Below, piece after piece: positions 45,393-54,356 of a stretch of DNA of 64,000 nucleotides. The DNA lies in the NCBI GenBank assembly GCA_949879765.1, contig CATLBQ010000001.1, forward strand, positions 31,742 through 95,741. The letters run 5' to 3'. Under the pieces are notes generated by a model. The model saw only the letters and a program-made list of their open reading frames with translations, did no database searches and was not told the DNA's origin. A program made the position numbers and the translations under genes. Each line of letters starts with the position of its first letter. The first letter of the stretch is position 1. This DNA comes from an uncultured Bacilli bacterium. GTDB lineage: Bacteria; Bacillota_I; Bacilli_A; ML615J-28; CAG-313.

Positions 45393-46358
45393 TTATTTTT
45401 CTTCCATCCATTTGGCTTGTCCAATTTTATGAAGTTCCATTTCGGATACAACAGCGTGAGTAGTTTTGAATTCTTGTATGATTCCTTTATATTTGTTGAT
45501 ATCAGCATGTAGCTGATATTTTTCTAAAAGAGGAAGTAGTTCATTTTGGAGAGGATGATTTTCTAATTCATAATACATGCCTACAGCAAGAGCCTTGCCA
45601 TAGGGAACTTTAAAGTGGGTTTCTTCTTCAATATAATGACCTATAGTTTCTCCAAATTGAAAAATGGAATGCATTCCTGTAAAAAATTCATCTTTTTGGG
45701 TGATAGATAGTTTTACTTTGATTACTCGTTCCATCAGACTATGGAGCAATTCTTTTTGAAAAGGCAAAGAAGCATATTTTAAATCATCAATAATCGTAGA
45801 ATCTTTTAGATAACCATATTTTATAATTGTTGCTATACCATAATTCATTTCTGCCTCAGGTAAGGTTTTGAGTAAAAGTGGATCAATTACTATTTGAATT
45901 GGATGATAAATGCAACCAATGGTATCCTTACCATTCAAATTAATGCATGTTTTTCCCCCAATGGAAGCATCAACTTGAGCAACTAGAGTAGTGGGCATTT
46001 GAATATAATGCATACCATGCAAATAATGACAAGCAATGTAACTTGTGATATCGCCAATGACACCACCACCAAAAGCAATGAGGATATCATCCCTTTGAAT
46101 TTTCATTTTTTGCATTGCCTCCACAATTTTTTCAAAAACATGGAGGGATTTAGCAGGTTCTCCTGGTTTTAATGATAAGATGGTGATTAAATTGGGAATC
46201 TTGCTTAAAATAGCGTTGTATTTTTTAACAATATGTGCATCACTAATGACAATATAACGTTTCGTTGGATCTAAGCATGACCATGTTTCATTGATTATAC
46301 CACTTTCAAAAAGAATATTTACCTTTCGAGTAGCATATTTTGCAATAAATTCACTCAT
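45393..46358 (-). CDS. 3-dehydroquinate synthase-like protein with altered metal site
   Basis: AroB/DHQS fold of 321 residues (usual 350-360). The NAD half is intact: GEPAKSL, IAFGGGVIGD (94-103), MPTTLVAQVDASIGGKT with Asp130 and Lys136. In the C-terminal half the family's metal ligands Glu, His, His are replaced. The GLAEVIKYG-type motif reads GIATIIKYG (Thr177, Lys180 kept). The NFGHTxGH motif reads QFGETIGH (Glu237 for His, His241 kept). The HGEAV motif reads YGKAL (Tyr253 for His). The Arg and Asn before the second motif are His230 and Gln234. No other shikimate genes are near. Dehydroquinate synthesis is doubtful; a diverged cyclase-superfamily enzyme or pseudoenzyme is possible. Confidence 0.85.
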   Translation of the reverse strand: MSEFIAKYATRKVNILFESGIINETWSCLDPTKRYIVISDAHIVKKYNAILSKIPNLITILSLKPGEPAKSLHVFEKIVEAMQKMKIQRDDILIAFGGGVIGDITSYIACHYLHGMHYIQMPTTLVAQVDASIGGKTCINLNGKDTIGCIYHPIQIVIDPLLLKTLPEAEMNYGIATIIKYGYLKDSTIIDDLKYASLPFQKELLHSLMERVIKVKLSITQKDEFFTGMHSIFQFGETIGHYIEEETHFKVPYGKALAVGMYYELENHPLQNELLPLLEKYQLHADINKYKGIIQEFKTTHAVVSEMELHKIGQAKWMEEK

Positions 46359-46514
46359 AATAGACTCACTCCTTTTTTATAATCTATGCAGAATCTGTTT
46401 GATAAAAATTCGAATAGAGAAGAAAACTCTTTTTACTATATTATACACTATTTTTTCAAAAAAAGCGGAAAACAAGCATAGAAAAAGAAGATTAAAAATT
46501 ATTGAGCCTAATTT

Positions 46515-46543
46515 TAGCAAAAAAGAAGCGAATTTGATATAAT
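46515..46543 (+). promoter_or_regulatory. Promoter of heterodimeric ABC exporter
   Basis: TAGCAA (46515-46520), 17 bases ending TGA, TATAAT (46538-46543). Confidence 0.78.
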
Positions 46544-46579
46544 AAATACATTTAGCAGTAGACGTAAAGGAGGGATAGG

Positions 46580-48337
46580 ATGGTATTTGGAAAAAATGTA
46601 ACACATTATTATTTTAAATATTTTCATCTATTGCTTATTGGTATAATGGCCTTAATTTTTGTTGATTATATTCAGTTGCTTATACCAGAAAATTATGGAT
46701 ATTTAATTGATTTAATCAAAGACAAAGCACTAACCAACGATTTATTGATGAAAATTGTCCTTGATGTAACTTTCATAGCTTTAGGCATGTTTGTTGGCCG
46801 TTTTGCATGGCGGATTACTGTATTGAATATGGGAGTAAATGTGGAGACAGACTTGCGGAGAAAAATGTTTTTACATATGGAGTCTCTTGCGCAAGAATAT
46901 TTTCAACAACACAAAACGGGTGCACAAATGGCTCTATATACCAACGATATCATGGCGATTAAAAATTGCTTTACAGATGGCGTAATCATGGCAATTGATG
47001 CTCTTTTTTTAGGGGGATTAGCCATTTACAAAATGATTCGGTTAAATCCCTTAATGACGATAGTAGCATCAGTTCCTTTATTGATTATTGGCTTATGTGG
47101 GGGGATTTTAGGTAAAATGATTGACCGAAAGTTTGAGCGAAGACAAAAAAGTTATGAAAGACTTTCGGAATTTGCACAAGAAAATTTCTCGGGTATTGCG
47201 GTCATTAAAGCATTTGTCAAGGAACAATTAGAATATATCCAGTTTGCCAAGTTGAATCGGGAATATTCTAAACACAATATTGCTTTTACGAAATTGATTT
47301 TAGTGATGAATGTTATGTTTGCGGCCCTTATCAATATCATTATTGTAATTGTCATTGGATATGGTACCTATTTGATTCAGTCCACTGCGGGAACTGAACA
47401 ACCATTTACATCTGGAGATTTAGTTGTTTTTATTTCTTATTTTGGTTCATTGACTTGGCCTGCACTTGCACTAGCCAATTTAATCAATATTATTGCACAA
47501 GGTAGAACAAGTTTAAGGCGAATTAATGAATTGTTAAACTATCCCGTAACAGTAATGGATGGATCCGATGTCCTTGTAGATGCAGTAGTAGAAGGGGATA
47601 TCGCCTTTCAACATTTGACTTTCACTTATCCAGGGGCAGAACAACCTGTATTAAAGGATGTTAGTTTTGTGATTCAAAAGGGTGAAAAAGTAGGGATAAT
47701 TGGTAAAACCGGTTGTGGTAAAACCACTATAGCGGATTTACTTGTGCGTATGTATAATGTTGAATCAGGTATGATTACAATTGGGGGTACAGATATCATG
47801 CGACTCCCCATTCGAAAGGTGAGAGAGTCGATTGCCTATGTTCCTCAAGATAACTTTTTATTCAATCAATCTGTGTTAGAAAATATCGCATTCAGTAGAA
47901 AATATATGACAAAGGAAGAAGCCTCTTATTTTGCCCAATTGGCACATGTCGATGATAATATTCAGGAGTTTAAAGATGGATACGATACAATGATTGGCGA
48001 AAGAGGTGTAACTTTATCAGGGGGACAAAAACAACGGATTTCGATGGCTCGTGCGATGGCCAAATCAGCAGATGTTTTGATATTAGATGATGCCGTATCA
48101 GCCGTAGATACCAAGACAGAAGCAGGGATATTGCATACACTTCAAACCGAGTTTGCCAATAAAACAATCATTCTGATTGCTCACCGGGTATCTACCATCC
48201 AACATCTTGATAAAATTCTTTTGATAGATGAGGGAAAAGTTGTCGCTTATGGAACGCATGAAGAACTGTATCGTACTACATCCATGTACAGAGATATTGT
48301 TGAACTACAAAAATTGGAAGAAGGTGATCAAGAATGA
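46580..48337 (+). CDS. ABC exporter half-transporter, degenerate catalytic site
   Basis: A type IV ABC exporter subunit (585 residues): six TM helices (about 15-310) and an NBD (about 335-575). Walker A is GKTGCGKTT, signature LSGGQ, and Walker B VLILDDAVSAVD, where the catalytic Glu is Asp. This is the standard asymmetry of heterodimeric exporters such as BmrCD and TM287/288: one consensus and one degenerate ATP site. SD AAAGGAGGG. It overlaps its partner by 4 bases. The substrate is unknown; multidrug or lipid export is typical. Confidence 0.93.
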   Translation: MVFGKNVTHYYFKYFHLLLIGIMALIFVDYIQLLIPENYGYLIDLIKDKALTNDLLMKIVLDVTFIALGMFVGRFAWRITVLNMGVNVETDLRRKMFLHMESLAQEYFQQHKTGAQMALYTNDIMAIKNCFTDGVIMAIDALFLGGLAIYKMIRLNPLMTIVASVPLLIIGLCGGILGKMIDRKFERRQKSYERLSEFAQENFSGIAVIKAFVKEQLEYIQFAKLNREYSKHNIAFTKLILVMNVMFAALINIIIVIVIGYGTYLIQSTAGTEQPFTSGDLVVFISYFGSLTWPALALANLINIIAQGRTSLRRINELLNYPVTVMDGSDVLVDAVVEGDIAFQHLTFTYPGAEQPVLKDVSFVIQKGEKVGIIGKTGCGKTTIADLLVRMYNVESGMITIGGTDIMRLPIRKVRESIAYVPQDNFLFNQSVLENIAFSRKYMTKEEASYFAQLAHVDDNIQEFKDGYDTMIGERGVTLSGGQKQRISMARAMAKSADVLILDDAVSAVDTKTEAGILHTLQTEFANKTIILIAHRVSTIQHLDKILLIDEGKVVAYGTHEELYRTTSMYRDIVELQKLEEGDQE

Positions 48338-50094
48338 AGCAAATGAAAAAAGAACATTCCAATGCAACACAATTGATCTTACGTTATACGAAAGGTGAGA
48401 TGCGTTATTTTACAATTGCATTTTGTATGATGGTTGTAGGTGTGGGGTTAAACCTGATTTCACCGATTTTATTGGGAAAAGCTACAACCATTCTTTCTGA
48501 AGACACAATTGATATTCAAATGATGATCACGATTATTATTCTTTATGTTTGTATTATTGCTATTTTTTGTGTCATTGAATATGTACAGACGCTCATTTTA
48601 GCCAAAACAGGAGATCGAATCATTTATAAAATGAGAGAGGATGTTTTTCAATCTTTGGAGAAATTATCAATTGATCAACTCAATCAAACGCCTGTTGGGA
48701 AATTGGTTACACGTTTGACCAGTGATACAGATGCACTCAATAACATGTATACATCTACCATTGTCAATTTGATTAAAAATAGTTTGACGATTATTGGTGT
48801 GGTGATTGCGATGTTTATTGTAGATGTTGAGATTACTTGTTGGGTCTTGATGACCATGCCTTTGATTGTTGTGATGACGGTTGTATTTCGAAAATTGGCA
48901 CGAAAGATTTATCGAAAAGTGCGAAAAGGGATTTCGAATGTAAATACAAGTTTATCGGAAAATATTTCTGGTGTTAAATTAACGCAAATATTTAATCAAG
49001 AAGAAAAGCAATGTCAAAGTTTTTCAAAAGTGAATCAAGATTTAAAGCACAATTATTCCAAACAAATTTTATTGTTTGGTCTATTTAGACCCTTTATCTA
49101 TGCGATTTATGTCATGACAATTGTTCTTTTATTTTATATTGCGGGGCACAAAATTATTGATAGTGAGTTTGTCATTAAATCGGGTTTGATTGTTACTTTT
49201 TATGCATATGTAGAACAGTTATATACGCCTATCCAACAACTTGCGGAACAATTTAATGTACTCGAGTCAGCTATGGCTGCAGCTGAAAGATTAGATGAAG
49301 TATTGCGAACTGTACCAGATATTATGGATAGTGAAGATGCAATTGAAATTGAAACATTAAAAGGTGAAATTGAATTCAAGCATGTGTGGTTTGCATACGT
49401 GGATGAAGAATGGATATTGAAAGATGTTTCATTTAAAGTCAATCCTGGTGAATCGATTGCTTTCGTTGGGGCTACTGGGAGTGGAAAAACAACTATTTTA
49501 TCACTAATTGTGCGAAACTATGATATTCAAAAAGGTGAGATTTTCATTGATGGTCGTGATATTAAGTCATATAAAATTGCCTCATTGCGTAGATGTATCG
49601 GACAAATGCTTCAAGACGTTTTTCTATTTTCTGGCACAGTTCGATCCAATATTACGTTAAGGGAAGAATCTATTACAACATCAGAGATTGAAGAAGCTTG
49701 CCAATTTGTCAATGCCAATCATGTGATTGAAAAATTGCCGAATGGTTTTGATGAAATGGTTTTAGAGCGTGGGAAAAATTTTTCATCGGGAGAAAGACAA
49801 TTGATTTCTTTTGCACGAGTAGTTTGTCATCAACCCAATGTGATGATATTAGATGAGGCTACCTCTAACATTGATACAGAAACAGAAGGTTTGATTCAAG
49901 ATTCCTTGAAAAAAATGATGAATATTGGTACGATGCTCATTGTAGCTCATCGTTTGTCTACAATTCAGCATTGTGATAAAATCATTGTTATTCAAAAAGG
50001 AAGAATAAAAGAAGAAGGTAGTCATAAAGAATTGCTCGCTTTGAAAGGGCATTATTATAATTTATATAAATTACAATATGAAAAATATGAATAG
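48334..50094 (+). CDS. ABC exporter half-transporter, consensus Walker B
   Basis: The second half of the heterodimer (586 residues): six TM helices (about 20-300) and an NBD with Walker A GATGSGKTT, Walker B VMILDEATSNID (catalytic Glu present) and a diverged signature FSSGERQ. In such pairs the Glu of this chain faces the LSGGQ of the partner to form the single competent ATPase site, which matches the residues seen here. ATGA overlap with the first subunit. Confidence 0.93.
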   Translation: MKQMKKEHSNATQLILRYTKGEMRYFTIAFCMMVVGVGLNLISPILLGKATTILSEDTIDIQMMITIIILYVCIIAIFCVIEYVQTLILAKTGDRIIYKMREDVFQSLEKLSIDQLNQTPVGKLVTRLTSDTDALNNMYTSTIVNLIKNSLTIIGVVIAMFIVDVEITCWVLMTMPLIVVMTVVFRKLARKIYRKVRKGISNVNTSLSENISGVKLTQIFNQEEKQCQSFSKVNQDLKHNYSKQILLFGLFRPFIYAIYVMTIVLLFYIAGHKIIDSEFVIKSGLIVTFYAYVEQLYTPIQQLAEQFNVLESAMAAAERLDEVLRTVPDIMDSEDAIEIETLKGEIEFKHVWFAYVDEEWILKDVSFKVNPGESIAFVGATGSGKTTILSLIVRNYDIQKGEIFIDGRDIKSYKIASLRRCIGQMLQDVFLFSGTVRSNITLREESITTSEIEEACQFVNANHVIEKLPNGFDEMVLERGKNFSSGERQLISFARVVCHQPNVMILDEATSNIDTETEGLIQDSLKKMMNIGTMLIVAHRLSTIQHCDKIIVIQKGRIKEEGSHKELLALKGHYYNLYKLQYEKYE

Positions 50095-50116
50095 TTAAAG
50101 ATGACCATACAGTTGT

Positions 50117-50147
50117 AAAAACCTACTTTTGAAAAAGTAGGTTTTTA
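50117..50147 (+). terminator. Intrinsic terminator of ABC operon
   Basis: Stem AAAAACCTACTTTT/AAAAGTAGGTTTTT with a two-to-three-base loop. Confidence 0.88.
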
Positions 50148-50169
50148 GACATATCAAGAAAAGAATAGG

Positions 50170-50226
50170 TTAGAGGTATCCCTTGAGTCATAGCAAAGGG
50201 ATACATAGAACTTTCAGGATACCTCT
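50170..50226 (-). terminator. Possible 3' structure of vWA gene with competing stems
   Basis: On the minus strand GAGGTATCC and a later TATCCCTT can each pair with the same downstream AAGGGATACCTC, giving two mutually exclusive hairpins. No strong T run follows, so termination is uncertain. Confidence 0.4.
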
Positions 50227-50246
50227 TTATGAGTTACTTTAAAATA

Positions 50247-51620
50247 TTATAATACAATATTACAACAATCAAAATCATTATCAATATAGTGAGTAATGAA
50301 ACGGGCTTTGAAGCGTCTTTGATTGCAAAGTGCATTGGTAGATGAGACCGCATCAATGTCTTCAGGAAGTACAAATTTGACACATTTTACGATAATATCT
50401 TGACAAGATGGAGCAGTGTGGGCTGGAATTGTCATGATTTTCATTCCTCGTTTGTATTCTAAATCAAAATCATCTAATTCATTGAGAATAACAGCAAGTG
50501 CAACGCGTCGGTTTGGACAAATATTTCTCAATGTTACATCTAATTGAAGAATGCGTCCAAGCGACTGCATTTCGATTGCTCCTGCATCAATTTCAATGGC
50601 ATCTTGACAGCCTTCAATAGCGACATCTACAGGGATTGGACAATCTTCTGGCATAATCACATTATCACATTCAACTAAGACAGTTGGAGATGGGAAATTG
50701 ACTACATTGTTTTCTGTATCTGTATAAGTAATATTTTCATTTACAGGGACATTACCGACACATGTACCTACATGTTGCACAGTAAAATCGAATGTAGCTC
50801 CTTCGCTTTGGGTAGTACCGAGTTCAGGTATTTTCCATTCGACTGTAGTAGCATCAATAAAAGATGCCGTTCCTTTGGTTGGAGATGAAACCGATACGAC
50901 TTTAAAACAAGGGGCAATGGTATCGGTGATGGTAATATTTGTTGCTCCAGGATTAGTAATATTATTTGCTAAATCCTCAAATATGTTTTCTAATTCTTCA
51001 TCATCTGGTGTAATGGCTACATAGGCACTACTGGGATCGGAAGCCTAATCATTTAAGGCTTGTACATCAATACCTCCATTACCAGATAGTCCAATACAAT
51101 AGATAATGACACCTTGTGATTTTGCAAGTGTAGCTACGGTATTGGGATTGCCTCCTTCAGTGGTAAAGCCATCAGTGAACATCACCATTACTTTGGCGTT
51201 TGTTGAAGCGGGGTCAAAGAGTTGTAGTGCCTTTGTAAAAGCATCCGCATGATTGGTAGAACCATTTGCGGTTAATCCGTCCACTGCCGCTTTTAATGTG
51301 GCAACAGAAGTAATCAATTGCGTATTTTGGGTGGCGGTGTCCGCAAAACTTACAATCCCAATACGGCTACCATTCCCAATTTGGCCATCTTGTGTACCAT
51401 CGGTTGCCTCATCGATGATATCAATAAATTTTTTTGCTCCACTTTTTAAATTGGCAAGTGGACTGCCAGACATACTACTAGAGCGATCAAGAATCAACAC
51501 AATATCCGTTGGATGACTAACGATATCTGGTGCTGCAGTTAAAGAAAGACGAACATTAAACGTTTCTCCACAATTGATTTGAGTGACATTGATCTCTTTG
51601 TTAGAGTTAGTAACTCCCAT
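50247..51620 (-). pseudogene. von Willebrand A domain protein, interrupted by TAG
   Basis: One frame runs from ATG 51620 (SD AAGGAAGG) to the stop at 50247, 457 codons, broken only by TAG at codon 192 (51047-51045). Before it: a vWA domain with MIDAS DRSSSMSG, a Thr/Asp site in MFTDG, and IYCIGL. After it: DPSSAYVAITPDDEELENIF, a beta-rich domain, and a Cys-containing C-terminal domain (ICPNRRVALAVI, KRGMKIMTIPAH, KCVKFVLPED). Homologues as I recall have Trp at the interrupted position (LND-W-A), so TGG to TAG is the simplest lesion. There is no signal peptide. The C-terminal frame has an internal ATG at 50780 but no RBS. The upstream box at 51662-51669 suggests sporulation-linked expression. 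Confidence 0.82.
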
Positions 51621-51661
51621 TTTATTCCTTCCTTTTTGAACCTTTAAATCAGATTCTATGT

Positions 51662-51690
51662 AGTATATGCAGTGATTGCTTCAAATGAAA
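51662..51690 (-). promoter_or_regulatory. Sporulation-sigma-like promoter of vWA gene
   Basis: Minus strand GCATATACTAC contains CATATACT (51669-51662), a -10 of the sigma-E/sigma-K type. TTTCATT (51690-51684) sits 14 bases upstream as a partial -35. The same 11-mer precedes the small membrane gene near 62057. An inverted repeat ATATGCAGT/ACTGCATAT (51665-51673 and 51699-51707) overlaps it. Confidence 0.45.
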
Positions 51691-51770
51691 TAGATAAAAC
51701 TGCATATTGAAAAGGAATGCTCTTTTTATTGGATATTATAGGGCAATTCGTGGTGTGAAAGAGAAAAAGA

Positions 51771-51799
51771 TTGACGAATGGTAAAAAAAGGTGTATAAT
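51771..51799 (+). promoter_or_regulatory. Promoter of ABC-2 operon
   Basis: TTGACG (51771-51776), 17 bases, TATAAT (51794-51799). Confidence 0.9.
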
Positions 51800-51825
51800 G
51801 AAAAGCAAAAGAAGGAGGGAATGTA

Positions 51826-52545
51826 ATGAATCAAATGTTAGATCAAAGACCTATTATTGAAATTTCTAATTTAACAAAAAAATATGGAAAAGTAGTAGCT
51901 TTGGATAATTTATCTATTCAAATTCCTAGAGGAAAAATTATTGGTCTGCTTGGACCTAATGGAAGTGGCAAAACAACACTGATTAAAGTATTAGCGAATT
52001 TATTAATGGTATACGATGGAACTGTTTTAGTGGATGGGAAAAAGCCTGGCATTGAGACCAAGAAGATTATTTCTTATTTGCCTGATTGCAATTATCTATC
52101 AGAAGCTTGGACAGTGCGTGATGCTATTGAATATTTTATTGATTTTTATGACGATTTTGATGTACAAAAGGCAAAAGATTTGTTTAACAAATTGGATATT
52201 CCACTAGATAAAAAAATAAAATCGTTGTCTAAAGGAAACAAGGAAAAAGTGCATTTGATATTGGTATTATCTAGAAATGCTGAATTATACATTTTTGATG
52301 AACCGATTGCTGGAGTCGATCCTGCTGCTCGTGATTTGATTTTTAGACTAATTCTTGATAATTATAATAAAAGTGGATCCATTCTTATTTCTACACATTT
52401 AATTTTAGAAGCTGAAAAAATTATGGATTATGCTTTCTTTATCAATAGAGGAAAAGTCGCTATCTTTGATTCTGTGAGCAATATCAAAGCCAAAACTGGT
52501 AAAACATTAGACGAGTTGTTTAGGGAGATGTATCGCTATGCTTAG
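51826..52545 (+). CDS. ABC transporter ATP-binding protein (ABC-2 type)
   Basis: A single NBD of 239 residues: Walker A GPNGSGKTT, a diverged signature SKGNKEK in place of LSGGQ, Walker B LYIFDEPIAGVDP, and a switch His in ISTHL. The diverged signature is typical of the YtrB/EcsA-like ABC-2 branch. It works with the permease encoded next, which starts 8 bases inside this gene. No GntR regulator, common in ytr operons, is adjacent. Confidence 0.92.
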   Translation: MNQMLDQRPIIEISNLTKKYGKVVALDNLSIQIPRGKIIGLLGPNGSGKTTLIKVLANLLMVYDGTVLVDGKKPGIETKKIISYLPDCNYLSEAWTVRDAIEYFIDFYDDFDVQKAKDLFNKLDIPLDKKIKSLSKGNKEKVHLILVLSRNAELYIFDEPIAGVDPAARDLIFRLILDNYNKSGSILISTHLILEAEKIMDYAFFINRGKVAIFDSVSNIKAKTGKTLDELFREMYRYA

Positions 52546-53389
52546 AATATTAAAACATGATTTTAAAAGTACGTACAAAGAATTTCTAGCTATGTTTGCT
52601 GGGCTGATTGGGTTATCTATTTTGATGGGAATTGTTTTGCTCATTGATGTTAAAAACATATTTTCCGTTATGATTATGGTTACACTCTTTGTGTTTTATT
52701 ATTTTGCGTTTGTAGCTATTGGGATTATGTGGATTATTTGTGTCATCCAATCATTCAATAAGAAATTCTTTACCAAAGAAGGTTATTTGACTTTTACAAC
52801 GCCGATTTCGATTGATAGTTTGATTCTTTCGAAACTCATTGTTAATTTTATTTGGTTTCTCTTAACAGTGGTGGCCTATATTATCTCTTTTTTGATATTA
52901 TTTTTTGCAGCAACAAGAGGTCAATTGTTTAGGGAAATGTTCGATTTCATTATTCAAATCGTTCAATCGTGTTTCAACTATCCGGTTGTATTTATTACTT
53001 CTATTGTTAAAGTCATTATTTATGTTGTTTCGTTGATGTTGACGCTATTTTTTACCTTATCGATTTTGAATAGTGGGAAGGTAAGAAAAGGTAGAGTCTT
53101 ACTGACTTTATTGATTTATGGTTCTATTTTATCGGTTTCAAGTTTGATTATTTCCATCATTTCCATTCCTACTGTGGGGCTAGCTATCACAGAAAATAGT
53201 CATTGTGCAATTACTGCTGGATTTGGGTGGACTATGCCTTATATGGGAATTACCATTCCATTTGAGAATAGTTATTCGATGGGGGTAGTGTATTTTAACT
53301 TTGTATATGTGTTCTTGCAAATCGGATATATTGTTGGACTGTATTTCTTGTCTAGAAAATTAGTGGTATCTAAACTAGAATTAGAATAA
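52538..53389 (+). CDS. ABC-2 type permease
   Basis: An integral membrane protein of 283 residues with about six TM helices: a cytosolic LRILKHDFKSTYKEF start and helices near 15-35, 45-68, 100-125, 150-175, 185-210 and 250-275. It is the transmembrane partner of the preceding ATPase. Sequence gives no substrate; related pairs export peptides, lantibiotics or envelope components. Confidence 0.87.
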   Translation: MLRILKHDFKSTYKEFLAMFAGLIGLSILMGIVLLIDVKNIFSVMIMVTLFVFYYFAFVAIGIMWIICVIQSFNKKFFTKEGYLTFTTPISIDSLILSKLIVNFIWFLLTVVAYIISFLILFFAATRGQLFREMFDFIIQIVQSCFNYPVVFITSIVKVIIYVVSLMLTLFFTLSILNSGKVRKGRVLLTLLIYGSILSVSSLIISIISIPTVGLAITENSHCAITAGFGWTMPYMGITIPFENSYSMGVVYFNFVYVFLQIGYIVGLYFLSRKLVVSKLELE

Positions 53390-53395
53390 AAATAT

Positions 53396-53425
53396 GCCTC
53401 AAGCTTTTCCTTGGGGCTTCTTTTA
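53396..53425 (+). terminator. Intrinsic terminator
   Basis: Stem GCCTCAAG/CTTGGGGC (one G-U) with loop CTTTTC and tail TTCTTTT. Confidence 0.85.
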
Positions 53426-53444
53426 TGAAAAAAAGGTTTAGATG

Positions 53445-53453
53445 TGGTATAAT
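53445..53453 (+). promoter_or_regulatory. Extended -10 promoter of truB-ribF
   Basis: TGGTATAAT with ATGAAA at the -35 position (53425-53430); SD AGAGGTG follows. The predicted leader is about 12 bases. Confidence 0.7.
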
Positions 53454-53471
53454 AAATCAAGAGGTGCCGAT

Positions 53472-54356
53472 ATGGATGGTATAATTGTAGTAAATAAAGA
53501 AAAAAATATGACAAGTCATGATGTAGTTGCACATATTCGAAAAATTTTTGGGACTAAAAAAGTAGGACATTTAGGAACGCTTGATCCGCTTGCAACAGGT
53601 GTATTGGTTGTTACACTAAATGGTGCGACAAAATTGGCTCAATTTATTGAAAATGTGGATAAGACGTATTTGGCGACTATTTGTTTGGGAAAAGCCACCA
53701 CAACGTATGATTTAGAAGGAGAAGTTACTGCTGTTTCTCCCGTTTTCCCATCAGATATTACAGAAACAATGGTGGATCAAGCAATAAAACAATTTATTGG
53801 AGAGATAGAACAAATTCCCCCTATGTATTCTGCTATTAAAGTAGAAGGGAAAAAATTATATGAATATGCGCGTAAGGGAACCCACATTGCGGTTGAACCA
53901 CGGACAATCCAGATAGTGGAAGCACAAAGAGTCACCCCTTTAACATATGAGAACGGATGTTGCTTTTTTCAAGTTCAACTAACGGTATCCAAAGGAACTT
54001 ATATCCGGAGTTTTTGTTACGATTTGGCAAAACAGTTGGGTACTGTAGGATTGATGAGTGATTTGGTTCGATTAAGAAGTGGTAGATATACGATAGAAGA
54101 TGCATGCAGTCTAGCACAAATAAAAACGGGAAAATATCGCTTGTATAGTATGTTAGAAGCTGTGGAAGAATTTCCAAAAATAGAAGCAGAAGAAGCCGTT
54201 CAAAAGGCAAAGCATGGAATGAAAATATCAAAGGGTTATGTGCAAAAGATATGTAATGGTCTTCCTGAAATGATTGCGATATGTCAAGAAAGCCAGTTAA
54301 GGGCTATCTATCAACAAGATGAAACGTGTTATCAGGCGGTTCGGGTATGGAATTAA
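53472..54356 (+). CDS. truB: tRNA pseudouridine-55 synthase
   Basis: Makes pseudouridine 55 in the T-loop of tRNAs. ATG 53472 gives the usual MDGIIVVNK start with SD AGAGGTG; the longer frame would begin upstream of the promoter. Catalytic Asp38 lies in GHLGTLDPLATGVL, followed by KTYLATICLGKAT and PPMYSAIKVEGKKLYEYAR. At 294 residues it includes the C-terminal domain. Bacillus has rbfA-truB-ribF-rpsO; here rbfA is absent and the order truB-ribF-rpsO-pnp is kept. It overlaps ribF by 10 bases. Confidence 0.96.
   Translation: MDGIIVVNKEKNMTSHDVVAHIRKIFGTKKVGHLGTLDPLATGVLVVTLNGATKLAQFIENVDKTYLATICLGKATTTYDLEGEVTAVSPVFPSDITETMVDQAIKQFIGEIEQIPPMYSAIKVEGKKLYEYARKGTHIAVEPRTIQIVEAQRVTPLTYENGCCFFQVQLTVSKGTYIRSFCYDLAKQLGTVGLMSDLVRLRSGRYTIEDACSLAQIKTGKYRLYSMLEAVEEFPKIEAEEAVQKAKHGMKISKGYVQKICNGLPEMIAICQESQLRAIYQQDETCYQAVRVWN

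Noticed and set aside
46291..46542. Plus-strand frame opposite the AroB-like start and intergenic DNA
   Set aside because: No SD, AT-rich composition, and it covers the promoter of the ABC operon.
50247..50780. Independent gene for the second half of the vWA protein
   Set aside because: The ATG at 50780 has no SD and lies in the middle of a continuous domain that is in frame with the upstream part.
9290..51047. TAG reassigned to an amino acid in this genome
   Set aside because: At least a dozen intact genes end in TAG at the right place (for example at 14232, 20842, 41978, 52545, 55717, 62662, 63889), so global recoding is not supported; only local readthrough remains possible.
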